NCBI RefSeq assembly: GCF_030408735.1
Contig: NZ_CP047204.1
Location: 992,001 to 1,056,000 of the forward strand
Source of the DNA: Corynebacterium faecale
GTDB lineage: Bacteria; Actinomycetota; Actinomycetes; Mycobacteriales; Mycobacteriaceae
Length of the DNA stretch: 64,000 bases
Direction: 5' to 3'
Within the stretch, counting starts at the first letter, position 1, and each line of letters begins with the position of its first letter. Positions 49,642 through 59,074 of the stretch are shown piece by piece. The notes beneath the pieces were generated by a model. The model ran no database searches. It was given only the letters and a program-made list of their open reading frames with translations, and was not told the DNA's origin. A program made the translations under genes and the position numbers.

Positions 49642-50613
49642 TTACACCCCCGTTATTTGTTTGTCACCCTTCGATGCTGCTACCACTTTCCTCACCAGGG
49701 AGACAATGGCAACCACAACCCCACCCCACAGCGCACCAAACACCAGGGAGCCCGCGGTGTTGCCCAGCCAGCCACCGAAACCGCCGCCGAATCCGGCTAC
49801 AAACTCCTCGAGTCCGTGAACCAATGAATAGGGGAATGCCCAGCCGAGCTCCTCTAAACCGATCACCATGATGTGGCCACCGACCCACAGCATCGCGAAC
49901 ACACCGATGACACTGATGATCTGCAGCACCACGGGCATCGCCTTCACCAGTCCACGTCCGAAGCGGACCGCTCCTGAAGAGGCACCCTCGCGGGACGCCA
50001 TGGCCAGTCCCACATCGTCCATCTTCACCAGGATGGCCACCACACCGTAGACCAGGGCGGTGATGCCCAGGCCGACCGTGACCAGGACACCGGTGCGCAT
50101 CCAGAAGGACTCATCGGCGATCTCATTGAGGGAGATGACCATGATCTCGGCGGACAGGATGAGGTCGGTGGTGATGGCTCCCTTCACCAGCGCATCCTCA
50201 GACTTGGGTCCCTGGTGGGATTTGGGCACCATGCTCTTTTCCTCATGGTGCATCCGGGAGTGGATGGAGTGCCAGATCTTCTCCGCACCCTCGAAACACA
50301 GGTACGTGCCACCGAGCATGAGGATCGGGGTGAGCGCCCACGGGGCAAACGATGACAGCAACAATGCGATCGGAAGAATGATCACAAGTTTGTTCACCAA
50401 TGAACCCTTGGCGATCCGCCAGATCATCGGCAGTTCCCGCGCCGGTTGCACCCCATCCACATACTGCGGGGTCACCGCGGCATCATCCACCACAACGCCG
50501 GCCGCTTTGAGGCTGGTTTTGCCCGCGAGTCCCGCCACATCGTCGACGGTTGCTGCAGCCGCACGTGCAATCGCGGCGACATCATCCAACAGAGCTGCAA
50601 GTCCACCTGCCAT
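49642..50613 (-). CDS. DUF808 / YedI family membrane protein
   Basis: 323 residues with about seven hydrophobic helices. Start MAGGLAALLDDVAAIARAAAATVDDVAGLAGKTSLKAAGVVVDD and the segment CFEGAEKIWHSIHSRMHH are typical of YedI. KGAITTDLILSAEIMVISLNEI follows. Function is unknown in all members I know. The ATG at 50613 is followed by the standard family start, so it is secure. Divergent from the PanE-like gene with 91 bases between. Confidence 0.88.
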   Translation of the reverse strand: MAGGLAALLDDVAAIARAAAATVDDVAGLAGKTSLKAAGVVVDDAAVTPQYVDGVQPARELPMIWRIAKGSLVNKLVIILPIALLLSSFAPWALTPILMLGGTYLCFEGAEKIWHSIHSRMHHEEKSMVPKSHQGPKSEDALVKGAITTDLILSAEIMVISLNEIADESFWMRTGVLVTVGLGITALVYGVVAILVKMDDVGLAMASREGASSGAVRFGRGLVKAMPVVLQIISVIGVFAMLWVGGHIMVIGLEELGWAFPYSLVHGLEEFVAGFGGGFGGWLGNTAGSLVFGALWGGVVVAIVSLVRKVVAASKGDKQITGV

Positions 50614-50704
50614 GAAGAATCCATCCTTATTGAATGTGGGGGTTTAAGACTTTCCGATTGTATTCCTGTGCGGTTCCCACTGCTACTGGGGCACAATACT
50701 GGCC

Positions 50705-51613
50705 ATGAGGATTGCAATCATCGGTGCTGGTGCCGTGGGAGGATATTTTGGTGCGCTGCTGCATGAGGCGGGTGCAGACGTCACCCTGGTGGCCCGGGGC
50801 GAGACCCTCCGGGTGTTGAACACCCGGGGTGTGCGTGTCAGTGATCAGCGCGGCACCCGCGATGTGCAGGTCGCCGCGGTCGGATCATTACATGATCTCG
50901 ACGCCGCCGATGTGGTGCTGGTGGCCACCAAGGCGCTGGCCGGTTCCACCCCGATGCGGGAGCTTCTCGACGGCCTGCCCCCACGCGCTGTCGTCGCCAT
51001 GACCCAGAACGCGGTGGAAGCGGCGGCGGCTGCAGCGGAAATCGTCGGTGAGGAAAAGGTCTGGCCAGGAGTGGTCCGTGGCTTCTTCGTCCATACCGGG
51101 CCAGCCTCGGTGGAATACCGGGGTGGGCCGTTGTCCTATACCTTCGGCACGTGGGATCGATCAGACTCGGAAACTGCTCGTGGATTTGCCCGCATCCTCG
51201 GCACCGCAGGGATCGACGCTCAGGTCCACCCGAATATCTGGGTGGACATGTGGGAGAAGGCGATGTTTGTCACCACCTTCGGCGGGCTGGGGGCGTTCGT
51301 CGATAAGCCTCTCGGGGTGCTGCGCACCGACTACCGTTCCAGTCTTGAGGCATTGATGTCAGAGGTTGATGCCGTCGCCCGTGCAACGGGCGTTGACCTG
51401 CCTGAAGATGCCGTGAGTCGCACGATGGCGTTCGCAGATCGGATGCCGGCGGCGTCGACAAGCTCCATGCAGCGTGACATCACAGCAGGTGATGCGAGTG
51501 AACTCGATGCCCAGGTGGGTGCCATCGTGCGTGCGGGAACGCGGCTGGGTGTGGATGTGCGCCTGCATGATCTGATCTACACGGGCCTCCGAAATAGGGG
51601 GCGGGAGGGATAA
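50705..51613 (+). CDS. panE: Ketopantoate reductase family protein
   Basis: 302 residues. N-terminal NADP motif IAIIGAGAVGGYFGALL, LVATKAL and MTQNAVE; C-terminal helical domain with KAMFVTTFGGLGAFVDKPLG and SSMQRDITAGDASELDAQVG (the SSM..D...G..TE-like substrate loop). PanE makes pantoate for coenzyme A. Family members that are not PanE exist, so the exact role is probable rather than certain. The ATG is at 50705; 28 bases separate it from the next gene. Confidence 0.78.
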   Translation: MRIAIIGAGAVGGYFGALLHEAGADVTLVARGETLRVLNTRGVRVSDQRGTRDVQVAAVGSLHDLDAADVVLVATKALAGSTPMRELLDGLPPRAVVAMTQNAVEAAAAAAEIVGEEKVWPGVVRGFFVHTGPASVEYRGGPLSYTFGTWDRSDSETARGFARILGTAGIDAQVHPNIWVDMWEKAMFVTTFGGLGAFVDKPLGVLRTDYRSSLEALMSEVDAVARATGVDLPEDAVSRTMAFADRMPAASTSSMQRDITAGDASELDAQVGAIVRAGTRLGVDVRLHDLIYTGLRNRGREG

Positions 51614-51640
51614 ACAGAGTGCGCAGGCTACACTTTCCCC

Positions 51641-52018
51641 ATGATCGTAACCTCTACAGCACGTGTGTCCACTGACCGTCCGGGTCGATACGGCAAGCAG
51701 CTGACGAGTCACCTCAGTGAGAAGCTCACCACCACCTGGGACCCGGAGGCCGGTCGGGGCTCCATCATCCTCAAGGGGCATGGGGTGGATGCCGAGGATG
51801 AGCGTTTCGCCTTCGACGGCTGCGCCTCCTGTGACCTGGTGGCCGGCGATGGTGTCCTGCTTCTCCACATCGAGGCGCCCGGTGAACTGGCCGACCGGTT
51901 GGAATCGGTCATCGGTTCCCACCTGGTTCGCTTCGGCGCCAAGGATGATCTCCGCGTTGCTTTCCGCCGTGGTGATGGCACCGAAGGCAAGGTCTTCGAA
52001 CCTCTCGGCACGCCGTGA
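51641..52018 (+). CDS. DUF2218 family protein
   Basis: 125 residues of the small DUF2218 family: STARVSTDRPGRYGKQLTSHLSEK, then LEAPGEL-type segment IEAPGELADRLESVIGSHLVRFG. In other bacteria DUF2218 proteins occur beside siderophore uptake genes; no such gene is near. Function unknown. The TGA overlaps the GTG of the NUDIX gene (GTGA), so the two are coupled. Confidence 0.82.
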   Translation: MIVTSTARVSTDRPGRYGKQLTSHLSEKLTTTWDPEAGRGSIILKGHGVDAEDERFAFDGCASCDLVAGDGVLLLHIEAPGELADRLESVIGSHLVRFGAKDDLRVAFRRGDGTEGKVFEPLGTP

Positions 52019-52440
52019 CACTCACCATCCGCATCGCCGCGGTGGTGTTCCGCAACCACGACGGCGATGTACTCAGCGTCCGCAAAGCCGGCACTGATTC
52101 CTTCATGATGCCCGGCGGCAAAGTGGAACCGGGGGAGCACCCCCTGAGCACCGCAGTGCGTGAAATCGCTGAGGAACTCCACCTCACCCTGGATCCCTCC
52201 AGGCTTGAACACCTCGGCAGGTTTATTGCCCCGGCGGCCAATGAATCCGGTTTCACCGTGGACTGTGATGTTTTCATCTGGCCTAATGTGCTGTCAGAGT
52301 TGCCGCAGGTATTCGATGAGATCGCTGAGGCCTGCTGGGTGCCGGTTAACTCACACGCCCCCTGGGTGGCACCGCTGAGCCGGGACGTGATCTTCCCACG
52401 ACTCAGAACAGCAGAAGCAGAAGCAGCGGGATCGCGGTAA
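52015..52440 (+). CDS. NUDIX hydrolase
   Basis: 141 residues with a complete NUDIX box, GGKVEPGEHPLSTAVREIAEELHL (Gx5Ex7REUxEExGU pattern, the last G replaced by H), so catalytic activity is plausible. It probably hydrolyses a nucleoside diphosphate linked to another moiety, such as an oxidised nucleotide. The GTG start at 52015 overlaps the DUF2218 stop; the first strand LTIRIAAVVF follows at once. It converges with the DUF3592-like gene, overlapping by 38 bases. Confidence 0.87.
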   Translation: MTLTIRIAAVVFRNHDGDVLSVRKAGTDSFMMPGGKVEPGEHPLSTAVREIAEELHLTLDPSRLEHLGRFIAPAANESGFTVDCDVFIWPNVLSELPQVFDEIAEACWVPVNSHAPWVAPLSRDVIFPRLRTAEAEAAGSR

Positions 52441-52804
52441 CCAGCATGAGGGTGCCGATGAGGTAGTTGAAGGTCCGGATGGTGGTCTGCGTCTGTGCGA
52501 CAGCAGGCATCACCTTTGTTGGATCATCGGGACGGACATACATCGGGATGGTCTCACCGGGTCGCATGATCGGTTCGGGGATGGAATCGGGGAACACCCC
52601 ATGGACTTCGCGGCCGTCGATGTCGATCCGGTACAGCGTGAGATAACGATCCTCATCGTCCTGGGAATGCCCGGTGATCACCGCATCATGCAGTTCGGCG
52701 TGCTGCCGGAATGATCGTTCCTTCAACGTCGAGCGGACGGCAAACCACAGGCAGACCACCCCCACGATGAGAATGAGAACAATAAGGGGAAACGTCGGGG
52801 ACAC
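52403..52804 (-). CDS. DUF3592-like membrane protein
   Basis: 133 residues: an N-terminal helix (FPLIVLILIVGVVCLWFAV), a small beta domain (AVITGHSQDD... YRIDIDGREVHGVFP... GETIPMYVRPDDPTKV) and a C-terminal helix (LIGTLMLVTAIPLLLLLL). This is the DUF3592 arrangement; function unknown. The GTG at 52802-52804 is 8 bases from GAGG; a TTG two codons upstream is too close to it. Its 3' end overlaps the NUDIX gene. Confidence 0.75.
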   Translation of the reverse strand: MSPTFPLIVLILIVGVVCLWFAVRSTLKERSFRQHAELHDAVITGHSQDDEDRYLTLYRIDIDGREVHGVFPDSIPEPIMRPGETIPMYVRPDDPTKVMPAVAQTQTTIRTFNYLIGTLMLVTAIPLLLLLLF

Positions 52805-52846
52805 AGGCAATCACCTCAAATCGTGTCGTCGAAAGTGGTGGCGCAC

Positions 52847-53722
52847 TCAGTAACTTCCCGCAGCCCAGGTGTTCCAGTTGCCCCAGGCTCCCAGTGCATC
52901 CTCCAACATCGTGCTTCCGGGTACGGGGCTGGGGTGTGTATGGGCCGCCGGGATCCGGGAAGGCTCGGCGGTGGCATCTTTGAGGGGAGACGGATCGCCT
53001 ACTGTACCTGGAACCGCCTTGCCTGTGTTCTGCGCGATCCAGCCGAGGTATTCACTGACCGGTACGAACCATCCCATTGTGCCGTCCTGGGAAGCCACAT
53101 TGGTGGCGGTGGACATGCTCAACACGCCAGCGATCTCACCGTTGACCCACAGGGCCCCGCCGGAATCGCCGGGCAGCAACCTGCCGTTGTAGATGGTGGC
53201 CTCCAGCAGGACAGCACCCCTGTCCGGGCTGGGGAGGTTGATGATGCGACGTTGGATAGTGGCGTCAGCCTGCAGGCCGATCGGCATGTGGCGGCTGGTT
53301 GCGCCACCCCAGCCGGCGACCGTGCCGTAGGTGCCGGGATGTTGATGCCAGCCTGAGAGATTCGCCGTCGCGGCTGCTACTGGTGATGAGAGCCTGACCA
53401 CCGCGAGATCAGCAGACGGATGCCGCCGCCAGTCCACGATGGCTCTTTCTTGACCAACCACGCGCGACCCCACAGAGGCATACCGGTGGGGGCCTTCGCC
53501 GATACAGTGACGGGCGGTGAGAACCCATTCCGGGGTGATCAGTGCTCCGGTACACGCCATCTCGCCGATATGGAGACGGACCAGGGAACCGCCACGGACA
53601 TCACCGCTGACGTGATAACCACCGGTGACCGCGGCTGCTGGGAGTGTGCTTCCGGTGATGACGACAGCCGTCACAAGGACCATCGTGAGAATGGATCGCA
53701 GTAGGGATGTGATGACTGGCAT
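52847..53722 (-). CDS. Secreted trypsin-like serine protease (S1)
   Basis: 291 residues. Signal peptide (about 1-31, ending LPAAA). The catalytic triad is complete: His in LTARHC, Asp in SADLAVVRL and Ser in PGDSGGALW. CTGALITPEWVLTARHC is the S1 signature. The last 50 residues after the protease domain are a Pro/Ala-rich tail of no known fold. It is secreted into the envelope or medium; target unknown. No zymogen propeptide of note. Monocistronic. Confidence 0.88.
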   Translation of the reverse strand: MPVITSLLRSILTMVLVTAVVITGSTLPAAAVTGGYHVSGDVRGGSLVRLHIGEMACTGALITPEWVLTARHCIGEGPHRYASVGSRVVGQERAIVDWRRHPSADLAVVRLSSPVAAATANLSGWHQHPGTYGTVAGWGGATSRHMPIGLQADATIQRRIINLPSPDRGAVLLEATIYNGRLLPGDSGGALWVNGEIAGVLSMSTATNVASQDGTMGWFVPVSEYLGWIAQNTGKAVPGTVGDPSPLKDATAEPSRIPAAHTHPSPVPGSTMLEDALGAWGNWNTWAAGSY

Positions 53723-53764
53723 GATCGTGGGCCTCGTGTGATGTGGTGATGGGGATCTAGTAGG

Positions 53765-54112
53765 TTACAGGATCTCATCTATGACAGTAACGGAGGGGCG
53801 GGCGATGCGCGCCCCCTTCTCCGTCACCACGATGGGACGCTGCAGCAGGCGGGGCCGGCTGGCGATGGCGCTGAGCAGTTCCTCCTCCGGGGTATCCGGG
53901 GACAATCCCAGCTCAGCGTAGTCATCCTCACCTGTGCGGATGCCATCGTGGACGGGGATCCCCAGTTGTGTGAAGATCCCACGAAGTTCCTCCGCGGAGG
54001 GGGTGTCCTTCAGATAGTGGATGATGGTGGGTTCAACACCGTCATCCCGGATGTGTTCCAGGGTTTTGCGGGAAGTGGAGCAACGGGGGTTGTGGTAGAT
54101 CGTGACGTCCAT
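53765..54112 (-). CDS. arsC: ArsC-family reductase
   Basis: 115 residues of the glutaredoxin-linked ArsC/Spx fold. The active Cys lies in HNPRCSTSRKTLEH at the N-terminus, with RPIVV and LLQRP arginine segments. These are ArsC (Yffb-like) residues for arsenate reduction; without other ars genes nearby, arsenate as the true substrate is uncertain. The start at 54112 precedes the first strand; a longer frame (54169) lacks homology. Divergent from the YkvI-like gene. Confidence 0.8.
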   Translation of the reverse strand: MDVTIYHNPRCSTSRKTLEHIRDDGVEPTIIHYLKDTPSAEELRGIFTQLGIPVHDGIRTGEDDYAELGLSPDTPEEELLSAIASRPRLLQRPIVVTEKGARIARPSVTVIDEIL

Positions 54113-54219
54113 GCCTGTCACTCTACCGGTGTGCGTGGGCGGGGCCACATTTGGAAAAGAGACGGACATGCACCATATTTATCTCTTGTTATAAGCCAAG
54201 GAGTAAAGGACGGTAGGCA

Positions 54220-55425
54220 ATGGTGGGACAGGTTGTGAAGGTGGCCCTGGCGTTTGTGGGCATCATTGTCGGAGCGGGTTTCGCGTCCGGGCAGGAAGTG
54301 ATGCAGTACTTCGTGGCATTCGGCATCAACGGCATCTGGGGTGCGGTGATCTCCGCGGTGGTGATGACGGTGATGGCGCTGATCATTCTCCAGCTGGGCA
54401 GCTATTTCCATGCTGATGAGCACGGCGAGGTGTTCCGCCGGGTGAGCCACCCGATCTTCTCCCGGCTTCTTGATATCGGTGTGGTTCTCACCCTGTTCTC
54501 CACCGGTTTCGTCATGTTCGCCGGTGCCGGGGCCAACCTCAACCAGCAGTGGGGGCTGCCGGTCTGGGTGGGGGCGCTGGTGATGGTGGTGTTGGTGCTC
54601 GCCGCGGGCATGCTGGATGTGGACAAGGTGACCACCGTGATCGGTGCGATCACCCCCTTCATCATCGTGTTCATCACGATCGCCTCGATCTACACCATCG
54701 TCGCCGGTGATTTCTCCGGCGTGGAACAGCTGGAGGAGGCCTCTGAGTCCGTGGAGACCACCCTGCCCAACTGGTTTGTGGCGGGCGTGAACTACACCTC
54801 CTTCAACCTGATGGTGGCGGTGTCCATGGCGGTGGTCATCGGTGGCAACATGTTCAACCCACGGGTGGCTGGCAGGGGTGGTCTGCTGGGTGGTCTGATT
54901 TACAGTGGGCTGTTGCTCATCAGCGCCATCACCCTGTTCCTCGCCGTGGAGAAGGTCGGTGCTGATGATATGCCGATGCTGACCATCATCAACGAACTCA
55001 ACCCGGTTCTCGGGCAGGTGATGGCCGTGGTGATCTACGGCATGATCTTCAATACGGCCCTGGGGATGTTCTACGCGCTGGGCAGGCGTCTCACCGCGTC
55101 GCGCCCCACCACATTCAAGCCGATCTACATGCTGACGGTGCTGGCGGGATTCGGTTTGAGTTTCTTCGGCTTCAGGGAGCTGGTGGGTTATGTCTACCCG
55201 ATCCTGGGGTACATGGGTCTCCTGCTGATCGCCGTCATGCTCGTGGCGTGGGCGCGCGCGCGGGTACGCATCTACCGTGAGTCCGAGCGTCGGATGCGGA
55301 TCGTGGACCTGCTGCAGATCGGCACCCATGGCAATCTGAGCCGGGAGGAGGCTGTGGCCCTCGACCGGGAGATTGCGGAATCCAATCTGGATGAACTCCA
55401 GATCAGGTCAGCGGTGCGGGAGTAG
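54220..55425 (+). CDS. YkvI-like membrane transporter
   Basis: 401 residues, about ten to eleven helices. Start VALAFVGIIVGAGFASGQEVMQYFVAFG is the hallmark of the YkvI family (APC/LeuT-like), with a Gly-rich unwound first helix. The helix segment NYTSFNLMVAVSMAVVIGG and a hydrophilic C-terminal tail (about 355-401) follow. The transported substrate is unknown; no ligand gene is close. Only 10 bases separate its stop from the convergent DUF402 gene. Confidence 0.82.
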   Translation: MVGQVVKVALAFVGIIVGAGFASGQEVMQYFVAFGINGIWGAVISAVVMTVMALIILQLGSYFHADEHGEVFRRVSHPIFSRLLDIGVVLTLFSTGFVMFAGAGANLNQQWGLPVWVGALVMVVLVLAAGMLDVDKVTTVIGAITPFIIVFITIASIYTIVAGDFSGVEQLEEASESVETTLPNWFVAGVNYTSFNLMVAVSMAVVIGGNMFNPRVAGRGGLLGGLIYSGLLLISAITLFLAVEKVGADDMPMLTIINELNPVLGQVMAVVIYGMIFNTALGMFYALGRRLTASRPTTFKPIYMLTVLAGFGLSFFGFRELVGYVYPILGYMGLLLIAVMLVAWARARVRIYRESERRMRIVDLLQIGTHGNLSREEAVALDREIAESNLDELQIRSAVRE

Positions 55426-55434
55426 GAAAAATCC

Positions 55435-55974
55435 CTACTCCGCGGGGACGAGCTGGATCTGGTTGGTATCAGCCCAGGTCAGGTCGATGCCCCTGGAGCG
55501 CAACCACTGCATGGGATCGTCGCCGTTGCGGGTGATGCCCTCCACGGCGTTGAGGGTGGCGTCGATGGCGCGTTCTGCATCGTCGGCGGTGATGAGGCCG
55601 GCGGAGGTCGCTGCGGCGAGCTCATCGATGTCCATGACGGTGACGGGTTCACCGATGACGGAGATCAGATCCACGTAGAGATCCCGGGTGATCCAGACAT
55701 CGTTGTCCACGGTGATCTCCGCGATGTCCAGGTAATAGTCCTGTCGCTCTTCCACGCCGTCACGGAAGTGGAAGATGTTGGCGCGCAGGCCCAGCGTGGG
55801 CAGCAGCCAGCTCTCCAGGTAACCGAACTTCGGGTGGTTGGCGCCGCGGGCCATGTAGAGGCCGAAATCGGTGACGGTGTATGTGTCAACCTCGCGGAGG
55901 AAACCCTTGGGATCGGTGTTGAGGCGATCCGCGGTATTGAAGGTCTCCTGTTTGACGGGGTGTAGGTCAGTCAT
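55435..55974 (-). CDS. DUF402 (FomD-like) protein
   Basis: 179 residues, a compact FomD-type beta-barrel: VTDFGLYMARG, WLLPTLGLRANIFHFRDGVEERQDYYLDIAEITVDNDVWITRDLYVDLI, with the DYYLDI acidic segment as in nucleotide hydrolases such as FomD and the YgaC/Ntdp family. The likely activity is nucleoside di- or triphosphate hydrolysis. It follows the secreted-protein gene by 9 bases on the same strand, so they may form an operon. Confidence 0.82.
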   Translation of the reverse strand: MTDLHPVKQETFNTADRLNTDPKGFLREVDTYTVTDFGLYMARGANHPKFGYLESWLLPTLGLRANIFHFRDGVEERQDYYLDIAEITVDNDVWITRDLYVDLISVIGEPVTVMDIDELAAATSAGLITADDAERAIDATLNAVEGITRNGDDPMQWLRSRGIDLTWADTNQIQLVPAE

Positions 55975-55983
55975 GGTTTTTCC

Positions 55984-56724
55984 TTATCTCACATCGAATA
56001 CGACACCGGTGGGCAGGAACGTGCAGTTCGCGTCGCCGTTGTCGGTTGACGTGGTGAGACCTCCACTGAGCACGGCCACGATGAGACCGTGACCCGTGTC
56101 GGCCACACCTGAGATCGTGGAGGGGCCATCCGGGTTGATGCCGGTGTCGCCCAGGACAGTGGTGCCATGTGTGAAGTTGCTCAGATTCGCCCACTGAACC
56201 CGCATCCCGGCGGTCTGCTGTTGCGCCAGCTCCCCGGTGCCCAGTGCGGTGAACACGAAGGCCGTCTGCCCGGCGTTGACACCGGGGAGGGGGAGTGCTG
56301 CGGGGCCGGGAACCGCGAAGGCACTGCCCACGGAGGCTTCGGTGCCTCCGATGCAGTTATCCGCACGGGTCGGCCAGGCGAACTGGGCGATATCCGGTGC
56401 GTTCTCGGGAATCTCGATGTCGCCGCCGTCGCCGTCTCCGGAAATAAAGCCCAGTGCCTGGTTCACGATGTCCCGGATCTCCTGGGGAACCCACGGCTGG
56501 TTCACCGTGTTCATGATCTGCTGGCGTCCCGCTTCAGTGGGGCGACCCAGGTGATCAATGGGGAGACCGCTGGAGAGATTGCTGGCGATGCCGGTAGAGA
56601 GGTTGTACAGATCCTCCGCCGGATTGGCGGAGGCGGTGGGGGAGGCTACTGCGGCGAGGGCGCCGGTCACCGCGATGGCGGTGAGTGCCCGGAGGCCCCT
56701 GAGGTGTGCGGAGTGCTTGGCCAC
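55984..56724 (-). CDS. Secreted protein, Rv1157c-like by position
   Basis: 246 residues. A signal peptide (1-33, LTAIAVTGALAAVASPTASA); a short helix-rich segment; a DGDGGDIEIPE acid linker; then a Gly/Ala/Thr beta-rich domain (FAWPTRADNCIGG... TFLPTGVVF) with two cysteines that could pair. It is a plausible counterpart of the mycobacterial Ala/Pro-rich secreted protein near typA, by position and signal peptide only. Function unknown. GTAAC/GTTAAC repeats lie 60-95 bases upstream. Confidence 0.75.
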   Translation of the reverse strand: MAKHSAHLRGLRALTAIAVTGALAAVASPTASANPAEDLYNLSTGIASNLSSGLPIDHLGRPTEAGRQQIMNTVNQPWVPQEIRDIVNQALGFISGDGDGGDIEIPENAPDIAQFAWPTRADNCIGGTEASVGSAFAVPGPAALPLPGVNAGQTAFVFTALGTGELAQQQTAGMRVQWANLSNFTHGTTVLGDTGINPDGPSTISGVADTGHGLIVAVLSGGLTTSTDNGDANCTFLPTGVVFDVR

Positions 56725-57146
56725 GATGTTGTACTTGCCTTTCGACGACGGCGAAACCTGAGTGGAGCTTCAAGGGCGAGAATTGGTTAACAGTAGTCAC
56801 AAAAGTAACTTCCGTTAACATTCTTCCCTCCTGTCACAATAATGGCAGAAGATTCACTGTCAATACGATCTGTGGAATTTCCAGGGATTGTTCCCTGAAA
56901 TCATGAGGCCTCACGACAAACGCATGGTGTGCGTTCCCGCAGTGCCTCGTTGTCTTGTCTTTCGGTGCATGAGACTGTTTCGTTACAAAGTCTTTCTGAG
57001 CCTTCGTCAGGCGTACCCCGTCCCCCGGTGTCGTGCGGTGAGATGTGCGCCAAGTGGCATGTACGGGTAGACTTTTAACGTTCTATAACAAGGGATGTAC
57101 GTTTTTGCTACATCCGCCATCTTTACCCGGCAGGAGAATGCCCGCA
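56725..57146. promoter_or_regulatory. Promoter region between the secreted-protein gene and typA
   Basis: 422 bases without a gene. GTTAAC (56786), GTAAC (56805) and GTTAAC (56814) form a cluster of direct repeats reminiscent of MtrA-type sites (GTAAC repeats) upstream of the secreted protein. For typA, TATAAC (57085-57090) is a possible -10. The remainder shows nothing I can interpret. Confidence 0.45.
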
Positions 57147-59060
57147 GTGACCCATCCAGAGTTTCGCAACGTAGCTATCGTCGCGCACGTTGACCACGGA
57201 AAAACCACACTCGTAAACAGTATGCTTGAGCAGTCTGGTGTGTTCGGCGACCACGGCGAAGTTGCAGACCGTGTGATGGACTCCGGTGACCTGGAACGCG
57301 AAAAGGGCATCACCATCCTGGCCAAGAACACCGCCATCCGACGCAAGGGTGAGGGTAAGGACGGCAATGATCTGATCATCAACGTCATCGACACCCCCGG
57401 CCACGCCGACTTCGGTGGCGAGGTTGAGCGTGCGCTGTCCATGGTTGACGGCGTCGTCCTTCTCGTTGATGCCTCCGAGGGACCGCTCCCACAGACCCGC
57501 TTCGTGCTGTCCAAGGCACTGGCCTCCAAGATGCCCGTGATCATCGCGGTGAACAAGACCGACCGCCCCGATGCCCGCATCGACGAGGTTGTTGAAGAAG
57601 CCCAGGATCTCCTCCTCGAGCTGGCCGCAGCCATCGAGGACGAGGAAGCCGCCGCAGCCGCTGAGCAGCTGCTCGACCTTCCTGTTCTCTACACCTCCGG
57701 CCGCGAGGGCAAGGCCTCCACCAAGAACCCGGGCAACGGCAACGTCCCGGATTCCCCTGACCTGCAGCCACTGTTCGACACCCTGCTCCAGGTTCTCCCG
57801 GAGCCTGAGGCCAACATCGACGCGCCTCTGCAGGCTCACGTCACCAACCTGGACTCCTCCTCCTTCCTCGGCCGCATCGGCCTGATCCGCGTCCACGCAG
57901 GTTCCCTGAAGAAGGGCCAGCAGGTCGCCTGGATCCACTATGACGAAGACGGCAACCAGCACACCAAGACCGCTAAGATCGCCGAGCTGCTGACCACCGT
58001 CGGTTTCTCCCGCGTCCAGGCCGAGGAGGTCATCGCCGGTGACATCGCCGCCATCTCCGGCATCGAGAACATCATGATCGGTGACACCCTTGCCGATCCG
58101 GACAACCCCGTTGCCCTGCCACGCATCACCGTTGATGAGCCGGCCCTGTCCATGACCATCGGTGTCAACACCTCTCCGATGGCCGGCCGCGGTGGCGGAG
58201 ACAAGCTGACCGCACGTGTGGTCAAGGCCCGCCTTGACCAGGAGCTGATTGGTAACGTCTCCCTCAAGGTCAAGCCGACTGAACGTCCGGATTCCTGGGA
58301 GGTTCAGGGCCGTGGCGAGATGGCACTGTCCATCCTCGTCGAGACCATGCGCCGCGAAGGCTTCGAGCTGACCGTGGGTAAGCCACAGGTGGTTACCCAG
58401 ACCATCGACGGCAAGCTCCACGAGCCATTCGAGATCATCGTCATCGATGTTCCTTCCGAGTACCAGGGCAATGTCACCCAGCTGCTGGCCAACCGCAAGG
58501 GCCTCATGCAGTCCATGACCACTACCCCGGGCTCCGACTGGATCCGTATGGAATTCCGCATCCCGGCCCGTGGCCTGATCGGTTTCCGTACCCAGTTCAT
58601 GACTGAGACCCGCGGTACCGGCATCGCCAACTCCTACTCTGATGGCCTGGATACCTGGGCCGGCGAGATCAAGGGCCGTGCCCACGGTTCCCTGGTTGCC
58701 GACCGTTCCGGCAAGATCACCGCATTCGCGCTGACCCAGCTGGCAGACCGCGGTAACTTCTTCGTGGAGCCAGGCACCGAAACCTACGAGGGTGTCGTTG
58801 TCGGTTCCAACAACCGCGAAGAAGACATGGACATCAACCCGACCAAGGAGAAGAAGCTCACCAACATGCGTGCAGCTTCCGCCGACACCACCGTCACCCT
58901 GGCCAAGGCCCAGACCCTCTCCCTGGATGAGGCACTGGAGTTCTGTGGCGTCGACGAATGCGTCGAGGTCACCCCAGATGTCCTGCGTATCCGCAAGGTC
59001 ATCCTGAACGCGACCGAGCGTAACCGCGCCCGTTCCCGCGCCAAGAACCTCAACAAGTAG
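57147..59060 (+). CDS. typA: Ribosome-associated GTPase TypA/BipA
   Basis: 637 residues. G1 AHVDHGKTT, G2 region EKGITI, G3 DTPGHADF, G4 NKTDR, then EF-G-like domains II, III and V and the BipA C-terminal domain (RGLIGFRTQFMTETRG, NPTKEKKLTNMRAASAD). BipA assists ribosome assembly at low temperature or under stress. The GTG at 57147 (TVTHPEFRN-type start) is 10 bases after AGGAG; the ATG at 57138 is only 1 base away from it, so I prefer GTG, but either may be used. The gene is monocistronic and followed by a strong terminator. Confidence 0.95.
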   Translation: MTHPEFRNVAIVAHVDHGKTTLVNSMLEQSGVFGDHGEVADRVMDSGDLEREKGITILAKNTAIRRKGEGKDGNDLIINVIDTPGHADFGGEVERALSMVDGVVLLVDASEGPLPQTRFVLSKALASKMPVIIAVNKTDRPDARIDEVVEEAQDLLLELAAAIEDEEAAAAAEQLLDLPVLYTSGREGKASTKNPGNGNVPDSPDLQPLFDTLLQVLPEPEANIDAPLQAHVTNLDSSSFLGRIGLIRVHAGSLKKGQQVAWIHYDEDGNQHTKTAKIAELLTTVGFSRVQAEEVIAGDIAAISGIENIMIGDTLADPDNPVALPRITVDEPALSMTIGVNTSPMAGRGGGDKLTARVVKARLDQELIGNVSLKVKPTERPDSWEVQGRGEMALSILVETMRREGFELTVGKPQVVTQTIDGKLHEPFEIIVIDVPSEYQGNVTQLLANRKGLMQSMTTTPGSDWIRMEFRIPARGLIGFRTQFMTETRGTGIANSYSDGLDTWAGEIKGRAHGSLVADRSGKITAFALTQLADRGNFFVEPGTETYEGVVVGSNNREEDMDINPTKEKKLTNMRAASADTTVTLAKAQTLSLDEALEFCGVDECVEVTPDVLRIRKVILNATERNRARSRAKNLNK

Positions 59061-59074
59061 GTTAAGGAAAACAA

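Noticed and set aside
54118..55329. 403-codon minus-strand His/Asp/Glu-rich frame opposite the YkvI-like gene
   Set aside because: The odd His/Gln/Asp composition is what reverse-reading of membrane-helix codons produces; not a metal-binding protein.
57123..58685. 520-codon minus-strand frame opposite typA
   Set aside because: typA carries all G motifs; the reverse frame is a by-product of strong codon bias.
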